64,000 nt of DNA, taken from assembly GCA_022828595.1 (NCBI GenBank), contig JAKGHH010000008.1:3346728-3410727 (forward strand), written 5' to 3'. The translations under genes and the position numbers were made by a program. The stretch is from Nelumbo lutea (taxonomy: Eukaryota > Streptophyta > Magnoliopsida > Proteales > Nelumbonaceae). Positions 10,539-21,140 of this stretch are shown one piece after another (positions within the stretch are counted from its first letter, which is position 1; every line of letters starts with the position of its first letter). A model generated the notes under the pieces. The model saw only the letters and a program-made list of their open reading frames with translations. It was not told where the DNA came from and searched no databases.

Positions 10539-11747
10539 TCAGGTATTACATCGATCATCCGTTGATTCTGGAAGCATTATCTCATAAGGGGCTGAGAAGG
10601 GATAATCTGATAACCAAGGCAAATCTTCTCTATCCATGATCACATTGTCATTTTCCTGATGATCAATCCCCTCACTACAGAATTGCAAGAAATCCGGCAT
10701 AGAAAGTAGTTCGCCAATGTCCAAGTCTGTCGGAAAATTCGAATAGTCACCGTCTGCTTGGATTATTGACGACAACGTCGACGGAGTACAGTTGCAACCC
10801 GAAGAAGAAGAAGATAATGCAGGTTCCTCCCTTTTATTGATCATCGTCTCATCAACATGATGACACTCACTCCCTTGTTGCGGTGGAAAGAAGACTCTGG
10901 TGCATCTCACAGCTTTGGTTCGGATCACACGCGGTGGTTCTTGGCCGACTTTGGAGGACAACGTGCTTAAGGCGGAATTCCCAGCTTCTTTCACCATCTT
11001 CTTGCCTTTGGATTTGTTAATAAATACTTGCTTTTCTGGTGTCTGATCACCTGCTCGCAACTTCTTGCTTAGGCTGGTGTTCCAGTAGTTCTTTATTTCA
11101 TTGTCTGTTCGCCCCGGTAGTCTTCCTGCTATAAGCGACCATCTGCATGCATGCAGCACATCAATTCCTTTCTCAGTGTTCATCATCAATTCAAACCACC
11201 AAATTAGAACAACTGAGGTTTCAATTTTCAGGAGATTGGTCTCAATGTTGAGGGGAATTTTGATGGACTAACTAGCTTTTACTAAGAATCTATAGGTTTC
11301 ATTCAGCTTCTCTATTTGGGGCTTTCACTTCAGTCCAACTAGCATTGGTTAACGGGGGAAGAGCAAATCATGTACCTGTTACCCAGAAGTCTATGAAGTC
11401 TCATGATAAGCTCCTCTTCTTCTGTGGAAATGTTTCCTCTCTTGATACCTGGCCGCAGATAATTCAACCATCGGAGCCTGCAACTCTTCCCGCACCGATT
11501 CAATCCTACAATTATTATATGACGCACCCACAATGAAAATTGAAATATTGTAACCATAAAAGCAACAGCAGAAAAGAAGTTATACATGGAGAGAACAGTT
11601 GGCTTACGGCTTACCTGCTTTTTTAGGAAGTTCGTTCCACTTCCCGTCTCCATGAGTGGTGATGTAGTCAATGAGAATCTGATCCTCGTAAACTGTCCAT
11701 GCTCCCCTATTCAAGCCTTCTTTCACACAACATGGGCTTCTACCCAT
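10539..11747 (-). CDS. TT2: TT2-like R2R3-MYB transcription factor (subgroup 5), intact copy
   Basis: Nuclear DNA-binding activator. By family knowledge, subgroup 5 MYBs work with bHLH (TT8-type) and WD40 (TTG1-type) partners to switch on proanthocyanidin genes. Exons on the minus strand are 11,747-11,615 (133 bp), 11,505-11,376 (130 bp) and 11,142-10,539 (604 bp), all with GT/AG borders, giving 288 residues. R2 carries W17, W37 and W57; R3 has the usual Ile70 in place of the first Trp, then W89. The bHLH-contact signature E76-L77-x2-R80-x3-L84-x6-L91-x3-R95 is complete. The subgroup 5 motif [15 protein letters not shown] follows R3. The C-terminus is acidic ([20 protein letters not shown]), as expected of an activation region. 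Oddity: the linker reads RPGIK (Gly64) where relatives, and the pseudogene copy, have Asp. Product naming rests on motifs, not a tree. Confidence 0.93.
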
Positions 11748-11750
11748 TTG

Positions 11751-11818
11751 GACTATTAATTATTTCAGACTTGGAATAAGTTTGTAGGCACTTGGGGGAT
11801 TTTTCCCTTAATTGGGAT
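11751..11818. other. About 65-bp insertion or retained segment in the MYB 5' leader
   Basis: Directly upstream of the intact ATG this copy has an extra stretch (minus strand, from GGATCCCAATTAAGG to AATTAATAGTCC) that the left copy lacks. There, CCTACCCTCTCC joins almost directly to the ATG context. It lies between the TATA box and the ATG, so it should be in the 5' UTR. I cannot tell whether it was gained here or lost on the left. Confidence 0.6.
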
Positions 11819-11870
11819 CCTACCCTCTCCTACTTGTTTGTGAGAGTGTAGAGAGCAAACAGTCTCACCT

Positions 11871-11880
11871 CCTATTTATA
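11871..11880 (-). promoter_or_regulatory. TATA box of the intact MYB gene
   Basis: Minus-strand TATAAATAGG about 125 bp upstream of the ATG, matching the left-copy motif at 643-652. The predicted transcript start is near 11,845, giving a leader of roughly 100 nt. Confidence 0.65.
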
Positions 11881-12565
11881 ATTCTACTACTAGAAGAGAC
11901 TCGTGCCATCGTCGGGCTGGTTTTCAAACGGAAACTCATTTTCTCTATCGAGAGTGATTACATTTAATTTCCTAATAAAAAGGAAACTAAAGTTGATTTG
12001 GGGTTTAAAAAAAAAAAATTGAGTGAATTCAGTTAGTCTTATGTTTGCTTTTCTTTATTTTTTTAATTTTTTTTTAAAGGAAAAATGGAAGAGAGAGAAC
12101 AAGTTGAGGTGGATTACTGCGTTTGTATACCATTAGAATACCCAGGTGCAGTTGAATTCTAGAATTTTTGTTTTTGTGGCATGTGTTGCAAATAAGACCA
12201 TAGATTATTAGCTTTAGCTGGGATCATCTTGGTTTTCTATCTGTGTATACCATGTGAATTTTAGACATCATCATCAACTGACAGATATCTATAGATCACT
12301 GTAATATAGATTTTGTCTTTACCCTTGAACATTTTGGTTTCATCAACAAACTTGTGAGAGATTTTTGTTTTTACATTAAACATTTTTTTTTTTGTCAGTA
12401 CAAATTGCTGTTTTGATTTAAAACGTCGATGATGGTCCCTGTATATAATTTTTTTAGGTGAAGTGATTCTCATATATCTTATTAACATTTTGTATTAATC
12501 GACAAAAAAAATATTCAGAACTAGCTAAACAGTAATTTGGTGTTTAATAGTTACATTTGCAGGAT

Positions 12566-13189
12566 TAGAGCTGTAAATCTGACCGTGCTGGTCCAATATG
12601 TCACGGCCCGCATACTATCCGTTAAAGTGCAGGCCGTGCAGTGTCGCTGGCTGAGTCAGCCTATGCTTTTTTTCTTGGGATATTTTGGGGATTAGCTCGG
12701 CATGGCCTATGACCCGTGCCATGCCACGGGTCAGGCTGGTCCATGTGTCAAGGGTTATGGACCAGGACAAGCCATGTTTTTTAAAATTTTTGAAAAAAAA
12801 AATAATGAAAATTTTAGCATAAATTAAAAAAAAATAGGCAAAAATTAAAAAAAAAAATCTTAAATTTTTATTTTATATGAATTTTTGTGTATACGATTGT
12901 TTATATATGAAATGATAAAATGAAATAATATAATAAAATTATATATATTAATAAATTATATAATATAAGATATATACATATATTATATCATATTATGTTA
13001 TATATAGTATATGAGTATAAATATATGGGTCATGTTGGGCTGGCACGACCCACTCAATTGTATCATGTCATACCAGCCCATGGACCTAAAACCCCAGGCT
13101 AGACATGGCCCATATGATCGTGTCATGCCTAGCATGGCCCGTAGTTTGTCATGCAGACCGTAGGCGGTACAATCCGATTTACACCTCTA
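12566..13189. mobile_element. GC-ended, AT-cored non-autonomous element (both ends present)
   Basis: It starts TAGAGCTGTAAATCTGACC and ends CCGATTTACACCTCTA, an inverted pair, with GGCCCGTGCCATGCC-type inner repeats flanking an AT-rich core. It is inserted at the same position as the truncated copy at 1,196-1,660, so the insertion predates the tandem duplication. A third relative lies at about 19,610-20,240. Confidence 0.65.
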
Positions 13190-13333
13190 TACATGTCCCC
13201 TTGTACTTTTGAAAATATTTGAATGTTGAATGAGATTTAATGGGAAACTTTCCCAAACAACCTTTCTATTTGGTAGTTTTCTCGACATGACATGCCATTT
13301 ATCTCACTTTGTCCTTGTTTGCCTTTTTCACTA

Positions 13334-13791
13334 GGGTCCAGATGTAGTAGGCACACGTTAGGTAAGCTCGATGATTGAGCATCTAATAGCTATGTGTAGA
13401 CATGTTCATGGGTCGGGTAGCTTGATAGACCGGCCCAGCCCGGCCCGACCCTCGGACGGGCTTGCGCATGAACTTTAGCCCATAGGCTTGACCTCATGCC
13501 TAAAAGCTTGAGCCCAACTATTTTACTAGCTGGGCTCGAGATTTGTCACAAAAGCCCAGCCCAAGCCCGGCCCAACCCGATATTTTGTATTTTATTGTAA
13601 ACCCTAGCCGATTAACCTTTCCTATTCCCTCTTTTCATCTTTTATCTTTCTCTCCTCATTCTCGCTCTCAATAACAGACGCAAATCCAAGCAAGCAGCCA
13701 TTGTTCTCAGTCTTAGAGGTGACAAGCAAGCTTAGGCACCGGCAAACTCAGGCACCGGTCATCTCTCTCTCTCTCTCTCTGGCGGTGAGTC

Positions 13792-13822
<31 letters not shown>

Positions 13823-15623
13823 TCACAGTTCTCACTTGCATGCACTCGCATATTCTCAGGATTCAGGAACCGGAGAACTCAAGCACCGGTGTCAGCCGCG
13901 CCACTAGTGAACTCAGTCATTCCTCTCTCTAGCAGTGAATCTTCCCACTTTCTCCACCATTCCTCTCTCTCTCTCTTGTCCTCTCGCAGTTCTCATTCTC
14001 ATGCATTGTTGCATATTCTCAGGAACCAGTGAACTCAAGCATCGGCGATGGCGAACTCAGGCACCGGTGCCAGCTGCACCACCAGTGAACTCATCCGCCC
14101 TACATTTCAGCCTCTACTAGGTCGGGCTTTGGTCTTCTTATGAGGGCCGGGCTCAAGCCCGAGTTGTAGGCCCATTGGTCAGGTCGGGCTTGGGCTCGGG
14201 AAAAAAAAATCTTGTTAATGAAGAGCAAAATCCCGGCCCGACCCATGAACAGGTCTAGCTGTGTGACACCTATTCCAACTAATATGCTTTTCATCCAAAC
14301 GCTTTTGCTCCATTAGATAGGAATTATCTATTATTTTATTATCTTTGTCAAAATAATTAAAAATAAAAAACAATAAAAAAGGAACACCTAAACGTGTTAG
14401 GAGTTGGAACTCATTGGACTCTCTCCAACCTTCTGTTGTTTAGGATTCTCTCACCTCTGGACCTTCAGCCACTGCAATTGGTTGGTTGGGGCAAGCACTC
14501 GACTTGATTAAAAATAAAATACAATGAAAAAGGAACACCTAAACTTGTTGGGAGTTGGAACTCATTGGACTCTCTCCAACCTTCTGCCATTTAGGTTTCT
14601 CTCTCTGATTCCAACTTTCAACAACTACAACCTAGTTCTCTCATACCAAAGCTTTTCCTAGCCATCTTCTTCCTCATTCGTTGTGTTTGCAATTGTAAAG
14701 AGGGTTCTAAACTTCTGCTACGAGTGTTGCTTTTTAGCGTGCAAAAGGTCAAGAAAACTACCCTGATTATTGTAAATTTGTAAGTCAGAAACACCTGTGT
14801 TTACTCTATCAATTTGTTAAATAGTTTATGCATATTCCTAGAAAATTGATTCACCCTTTTTTAAAAGTAATTATGTCTTTTTTGTCAGAATTAATTATAT
14901 CTTTTCTTGTCAAAACTATAATAGTTTATGTCTCTCTTAATAAACAAAAACGACAAGACAAATACCATAGGCATTAAAATTCATCTATGCTAATTATAAA
15001 GTATCCTAAAATAGATAATTTCTACAAAAACTATTAATTTACTTAAAAGCTTTTTATTTTTTGTGAATGCTCTAATTTTAGAGAATTAATATATAATAAA
15101 ACATTACAAGTTGCAATTTTAGAGAATATTTCTTATGCCTAGACTGAATTCTCTAACTTGCCATTCTTCCTTGACGTATATGATATAAAGATGAAACCAA
15201 TTTTTACTTTATATCAAACTTATTAAATTATGTACTTCAATTTATAATTTTCAAACAAAATGTTCAAGAAAAAATATTCCCATAGTAACCTATATTATAT
15301 CTATTTCTTATTATTATAATTTACTTTATTTTTGTTAAATTGATGCTTTCAACCAGCAATTGAAGGTCCAGAAGTGGGAGAATCCTACCCGACAAAAGGT
15401 TGGAGAAAGTCCAATGAGTTCCAACTACCAACACATTTAGGTGTTCTTTTTTTATTGTTTTTTACTTTTAATTATTTTTACAAAGATTATAAAATAATAG
15501 ATAATTCCTATCTAACAGAGCAAAAATGTTTGGATAAAACGTGCATTAGCTGGAACAGGTGTCACATAACTATTAGGTGCTCACTGATTGTGCTTACCTA
15601 ACGTGCCTACTACATCTGAACAC
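13334..15623. mobile_element. Mutator-like element with long TIRs and 9-bp TSD
   Basis: The left arm starts GGGTCCAGATGTAGTAGGCA and the right arm ends TGCCTACTACATCTGAACAC. Arm similarity continues through ACGTTAGGTAAGC, AGGAATTATCTATTATTTT and GGAACACCTAAACGTG, several hundred bp once the nested insert is removed. The flanks TTTTCACTA (13,325-13,333) and TTTTCATTA (15,624-15,632) agree at 8 of 9 positions. Without the nested element it is about 1.43 kb. The interior (14,600-15,370) shows no transposase and no gene fragment I recognise. It is absent from the left duplicate. Confidence 0.8.
13397..14256. mobile_element. Nested element with GACNTGTTCATGGGTCGGG ends (family D)
   Basis: Inverted ends TAGACATGTTCATGGGTCGGG-like (left) and CCCGACCCATGAACAGGTCT (right). 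It splits the left arm of the surrounding MULE between AGCTATGTG (13,388-13,396) and AGCTGTGTG (14,257-14,265), a 9-bp duplication with one mismatch; the unsplit arm reads continuously at about 15,560-15,575. GC-rich subterminal GGCCCG repeats surround a CT/CA-microsatellite core (13,760-13,830 and 13,960-13,980). Relatives are at 39,571-40,870 and 61,010-61,068. Confidence 0.75.
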
Positions 15624-15639
15624 TTTTCATTAAGGCTAT

Positions 15640-16010
15640 ATTTGGCTTGAAAGAAAAATTAGGGAAATGAAAGCTGTCAAAAAAGAAAGCATATTTACAC
15701 CTCACAATTCTGATCCACACGTTTCATATTGACATTGATAAAGTCATATCCTGTTGGACCCCTACAAATCTATCGATTATAAAATTGTATTTGGACTAAG
15801 GAACACGTGGGCTTTTTCCACCTACATATATTAGATTTTTTTGAAAAAAAAAAAGTATGATTTGAAACATCTCGTAAATATTTAGTGATTTTTTATTTGA
15901 AAAAGTACGGGTACACCAATGGAGATTTATGAATTCTACTATAGATCTATAAACATTCAAAATGTCAAAAAATATTATTCTATACATCAATACTTTGGGC
16001 CTAAAAATTC
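15640..16010. other. Right-copy-specific stretch, no gene
   Basis: It lies between the MULE and the resumed duplicated flank. AT-rich, with no recognisable element ends and no coding signal. Confidence 0.4.
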
Positions 16011-16940
16011 TGATCTTAGACTAAACCATTATTCTCCCTTTTTATTTTATTTATCAAAAACACCATGTGTATAATACACTACCCCTTATATTTTGATAGA
16101 TTTCCTATTTATTATTTCTAATTACATAAATCAATAAAAAATTATGAGATGAACAAATCAATAAGGGCCTTATATAAAACCTTTTATTTATCAAAAGCCC
16201 AAATAAAATAAATATGCGGCTGCAGATGAACCAAGCATCTATCATTGAGGTGGGAAATGAGGGTTTCACTAATTTTGTCCATTTGAATGTTGTCAGAGCG
16301 AAACTAGCCCTACCGTGCGATACATTAATTAATAGGGTAAAAGACTTGAACCTCCCTTCAATTTTCTGATATAAAACTTCCCTTGTCAGACTTTCTACTA
16401 ATGGAATCATTAAAATGTGATATTTTAACTGATACTCTAACCAAAAGTCGGTTAGATGCCTCCAACAAAGATGAATCCAGCAATTGTAGCTCCCTACCAT
16501 GTGGGACCTGACCAGCAACACAGCCCACAAAAGGGATGCTCATGAGATTTTGATCCATAGGCCATAGCATACCACAGAAGACTTTGTCATAGCAAGAACT
16601 AATGTCCGTGTCATTTCATTCAGGCCTCTCTTTGCTTTTATACGTGTTTTGTTTAATTCATCAAAAAATCTTTTGCATCATTCTTGTCTCTTTCAGGGCG
16701 CTTCCTTGCCATCTTAATGCCCATCTGCCATTCTCTCAAATGGGCCTTTGATTGCTTCGATTTTGAAGTCATGATCTAAATACCACAAAAAGATAAAGTT
16801 GGACATTTAAAAAAAATAAATAAAATTAACAACTTATAATGTCATGTGCAAATTAATTGGAAAGAATTGACAATGGAAGGGACGTGTTTGTCTGATGACA
16901 TGACCCAATGGAGAGGTTTTAGTCCAAAGTTTGAAGCGAG

Positions 16941-17333
16941 GTACGTTTAAGACTTTTAGTCTAATTAATATTGTGCATTGCTCACATCGTCATTTTTCGC
17001 CTTCAATTTAGACACGAGGTCATAGCCTGGCAGTCGATGAGAGAGTTGGTTTGGACAGGCTTTGGAATTATGTGTGATGATTTAATGGTTCAGACTTCAG
17101 AACACCTACACCCTCTATGCACGTGCTTCAACTACTTACCAAGGAGAATTAGGTTAATTTCTTCCTCCCATCAATCTATGTATGTGCTTGTTTCCACTTT
17201 CCATCATATATGGACCACAGCGAGAAGAGAGCAATAGACAGCATTGAACATATATTTTGCCCGGAATCATTAATTGTGCAATTTTGTTTTGAATGCCAAG
17301 AACATTGAGTACGAAAGTACAAGTTGCGTGGAT
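16941..17333. other. Intergenic beyond the duplication, no gene recognised
   Basis: A short open frame at 16,971-17,237 shows no domain I can name. Confidence 0.4.
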
Positions 17334-18026
17334 TAGGGCTGTTCATGGGTCGGGTTGGATCGGTTTATTAGGGTTTTTCTAATCAATTCGATCTAGTCGG
17401 TTTGAATCGGTTTGGATCGGTTTCGATTTTGTTCTTGTACAAAAAGGACAGAGAAACCTAGAACTAGAAGGAAATTTATTTGACCATCATCTCAACCATT
17501 TGAATTCAATTCAGAGTCTAAGATAAATCTTCATGTAAATCTGAATTAGTTATTGTTCAAGAGTCCAAGATAAATCTGAATTCAATTCATGTAAAGAATA
17601 AAATCAATAAATTCTTCATGTAAAAACCAAGTGTCAAGTAAGACAAAAGTTATCAATAAAATAGAAAATCAAACTGTTTTATAGAAATAATGATAAAAAA
17701 TGACATATAATTCTATTTGTAATTGCCTAATTAGTTGCCTATTTGGTGTAAAAGACTATAGAAACTAGGATACATACAATTTAGTTAAGTAAGAACTATA
17801 AATCTAGAAGACTAGTTAAGTAGGAACTAGCTAGAAGACTAATTGGTTCAGTTCGGTTCGGGTCGGCTTTGATTTTTACATAAGAAAATCGAAACTGACC
17901 CGATATATCGGTTTATAAATTTGTCAAATCTAAAACCGACCGGTACTGATGAAAACCCGACCGACTCAAATTAAATCAGTCCGAATTTATCAATTTAATC
18001 GGTTGTGCCTTTTTATGAACAGCCCT
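17334..18026. mobile_element. hAT-like non-autonomous element (AGGGCTGTTCATG ends)
   Basis: It starts TAGGGCTGTTCATGGGTCGG and ends TTTTATGAACAGCCCT. Subterminal GGTTCGGTT/AACCGACC motifs are repeated on both sides of an AT-rich core. Termini of the form TAGGGNTGT...ACANCCCTA are usual for plant hAT derivatives. I could not settle an 8-bp duplication. Related elements are at 42,368-42,839, 44,319-44,782 and 60,634-61,010. Confidence 0.62.
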
Positions 18027-18671
18027 GGCATAGATATGTGACATCAATTAATTAATGAAAGATAAAACTAGAATAATGTAGAATCAGACTTTTTTTTGGT
18101 AGAAGAAATGTAACAAATTGGTACATAATGCATAGACAACCTGGAATAAGAAATAGTAGCAATTGATAGTATGACTAAAATCCAATTCAGAGGATCTGTA
18201 CGGTCTATTGGATTTGGGTGAACCCTAATTAATGTATAAAAAAACAAAGATTTTACTTAAATTCCTGTTAATGTGACTAAAAATATACAAAAAAAAAAAT
18301 CAATAGTAATTGATGGCATATAGAACATGGATTTGGGTGAAGACGATAAACCTTAAATCCGAAAGGCACCTTGCAACCATGGAAAAAAGAAGAAAACCAA
18401 ATGAAATTAAAGGAAGAAAAAAGAAAAGAATACATGTGTCGAATGCTTTTGTTCATTCGTTTGTTTGTTCGACCGTTGGTACGTTGCTCAATGCAGAGAG
18501 TTGTTGAAGTGAGAAATAAGAGGTTTTGTTCATTCAACCGATTTTTTTGGTCATAAAGACCATAATCTTGAAAGCTTCAATTCGCCCATTTTGGGTTTTG
18601 ATCGTCTTTTTTGGGTCCGATATTTTGGTCTAGAGGGCTTTCACTTGCCAAACGGGAGAAGACCGATTTTT

Positions 18672-18840
18672 GGTCCAACAGATGGGGCCTATGACTTATA
18701 AGCCTTTGGGATTAGTTACGACTTACTGAAAGAGTTGCCAAACGGGGCCTATAACTTACAAGCCTTTAGAATTAGCCATGACTTACCGAAAGAGTTGCCA
18801 AACGGGGCCTATGACTTACAAGCCTTTCAAATTAGCTAAA
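18672..18840. repeat. 60-bp tandem repeat, about 2.8 copies
   Basis: The phrase GGGGCCTATGACTTACAAGC begins at 18,684, 18,744 and 18,804, an exact 60-bp period. Each unit continues with AATTAGCCATGACTTACCGA and GAGTTGCCAAAC. Copies differ at only a few positions, so the array is young. Non-coding. Confidence 0.85.
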
Positions 18841-18909
18841 CGTGATGATTGTGTTAGGGGCTATGTAACTAATGTTAATGCCATAAGCTATATATGTCAA
18901 GTTCAAATC

Positions 18910-19080
18910 AGCCCCCCACAAGATACTTTTCCATAACATCCCACAGCACATCCCTTCCATGTATTGAGAATATCTCCCGATGATATTTTTAGAAATGATG
19001 AAATATCATCGAAAGATGTTCCTGATACACGATGGAAATATGCTGTTGGACATTGTGAAAAACTATCTTGTGGGAGCTGA
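18910..19080. mobile_element. Hairpin MITE related to family B
   Basis: The arms CCCCCACAAGATA and TATCTTGTGGGAGC are inverted, enclosing a second pair around TGATATTTTTAGAAATGATG and GAAATATCATCG. The core carries the TTGAGAATATCTCCC motif seen in several other hairpins of this window. Confidence 0.6.
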
Positions 19081-19609
19081 TTTCAATTCATATATACCCA
19101 GTCACATTACAAATCAACTTATATAACTGTTGTGGAGCATTATTATTAATTATAAAGCCCCTAACACAACATTTATATTTCAGTCAGTTGATCAGAGTGG
19201 GGATCCGGGGATCTCCTCCTAACAAAATAATAAGAAAAACGTTCCAACATGATCCCACCCAACTCAGTTAATCCGGGCTCTTGATGGAACATACTACGAA
19301 AAATTGACTATCTATTATGAAAACATTGAATACAACATATTATGAATTTATGCAGTAAAGGGTCAAACCATAGATTTTCCTAAATTCTTTTATTCTATTT
19401 TTTTTTATTTTGTTAAAAGGTGCACATTATCATGAAATGTATGTGTATGTGTTTTGTCTGCCTTTATGGTTAAATATCTTGGCCTGCGCTGAGACCGAAC
19501 GGAGTGAATGTAGGATGTGATGAAAATGAGTTTTCCCTACATTACGATTGGGGAGAGTATTCCCGTCTCTACGTGTGAGTTAACCAATCAATGGCCATAG
19601 GCGTGTCAT

Positions 19610-20240
19610 CTTCTTCGGTGAAAATTTTGGGGGTCAGCCTGACATGGCCCACGGCCCAGTCTCGTGCGGGCCTATATCGTGCCATGTCATATTATGGGCC
19701 GGGCTGGTCTGTGGGCCAAGCCTTGGCCCAAGTTTGGCCATGGACCGGGCCAAAGCTATTTTTGCCTATTTATTCAAAAAATTTGAAAAAAACTTAAAAT
19801 TTTAATTTATATGAATTTTGATGTATACAATTGCTTATATATACAATAATTAAATAAATTAGTATAATAAAATTGAAAATAATTGTTTATTTAATTACTA
19901 TATTATATACTATATATTATTATATAATTATAATTTATATAATATTATATCATTATAATTTATATAATATCATATATAATATATATAAATATTATGTATA
20001 TGTATATATAAATATATATAAATAGTATATATGGGTCATGCTAGGTTGCACCGCGGGCTGGGTCTTGTCGGCTTGTGGACTTCAAACCTCAAGCCCAACA
20101 TGGCACGAACCATCGTATAGAGCCGAGCATGGCCCGTGAGCTGTTGTGTCGGGCCGGTCCAAAATCAAGTTAGGTCGGGTCGGTCCAAAGTCATGCCAGG
20201 CCGTGTCAGGCCACGAGCGGTATGGCCCAGTATACACCTT
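19610..20240. mobile_element. GC-ended, AT-cored element, third copy
   Basis: GGCCCACGGCCCAG and GGGCCGGGCTGG blocks on the left, an AT-rich core at 19,795-20,030, then GCCCGTGAGC and GCCCAGTATACACCT on the right, as in 12,566-13,189. The left end is not precisely defined. Confidence 0.5.
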
Positions 20241-20370
20241 TAATTGTTATGTGTTACAAACACACGCAGTCCACATGGAAATGTTTAACGTCACGACTCA
20301 TAATCACAATTCACAATACACAACTTCCTACACTCACAATTATCCATCTTTCAACTGAGCAAGGTAAAGT

Positions 20371-20556
20371 TTAGCTAAACGCTTTAGTTGTTCTGTAGGC
20401 TACGGAATGGAATCAATGATAAGGTTCCACGTCAAAATTAAACACATAGGAGTATAAGACCTGCATCTTTTATAGCGGGGCCATGAATTTAATACTGGTG
20501 CGGAACCTCTATCATTGGTTCCACAACCTGCTAAACAGCTATAGTGTTCAGTTAAT
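20371..20556. mobile_element. MITE family E (TTAGCTAAAC...GTTNAGCTAA)
   Basis: Left TTAGCTAAACGCTTTAGTTG and right AGTGTTCAGTTAA are inverted, with inner arms AATCAATGATAAGGTTCCA and TATCATTGGTTCCA. Second copy at 24,784-24,955. Non-coding. Confidence 0.7.
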
Positions 20557-20619
20557 CCAAATTCCTTTCAACTTCCCCAAATTTAATTCTTGACGTTGAA
20601 AAAATTAAGGGGGTGTTCT

Positions 20620-21140
20620 GTAGTGTGGATGAGAAATTGGTGGGTATAGACCGGTCCACACCACACCTTGTGGCAGAGATCAATCCACGCCACACCACAG
20701 TCCACAATTGTTTTGAAATGTAGACAAGTTATGTGGACTAGACCAGTCCACACTCACAATGGCGTTCTATAGGCATTGTGTGAATATTTTTTTATTCCAT
20801 GTATCTCATATACATTTTATGAATGATCTACACGGTTAATCATAAATAACTATTTTTTGCATTTTATATGATAAATATATTAAAAAAATACATCAATGAA
20901 TTAATATTAACCAATAAATATTAAATTTTTATAAAAATAATTAAATTTTTAAAATATATATTTTTTAAATATTTAAAATATTATTTTATTGATAAAAACA
21001 TTAAAATTTTGAAAAAAAAAAGTAAGTAAAATAATTAATATTCTATTGACAAAAATATTAAAATGTGAAACAGACAATAGGTTTCAGTCTTTTAGGAAGT
21101 GTGAAGCAGGGGATCAAAAATAGAATGTAAACAGGCCCTA
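20620..21140. mobile_element. Probable MITE, GGGTGTTCTGT...AACAGGCCCTA
   Basis: It opens GGGGGTGTTCTGTAGTGTGG and closes GAATGTAAACAGGCCCTAACC. CCACACCACACC-type and GTGGACTAGACC-type blocks on the left form short inverted pairs. The AT-rich interior is non-coding. Ends are approximate. Confidence 0.4.

Larger units (their letters stand above)
11143..16940. repeat. Tandem segmental duplication, right copy
   Basis: Partner of 1-3,190. It also includes exon 3 of the intact MYB, whose counterpart lies left of the window. Compared with the left copy it carries extra insertions: about 150 bp near 12,030-12,178, the MULE at 13,334-15,623, and 15,640-16,010. It lacks the MITE found at 2,213-2,488. 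Confidence 0.82.

Noticed and set aside
18672..18840. CRISPR-like array
   Set aside because: The 60-bp units are contiguous tandem copies without unique spacers, and the genome is eukaryotic.
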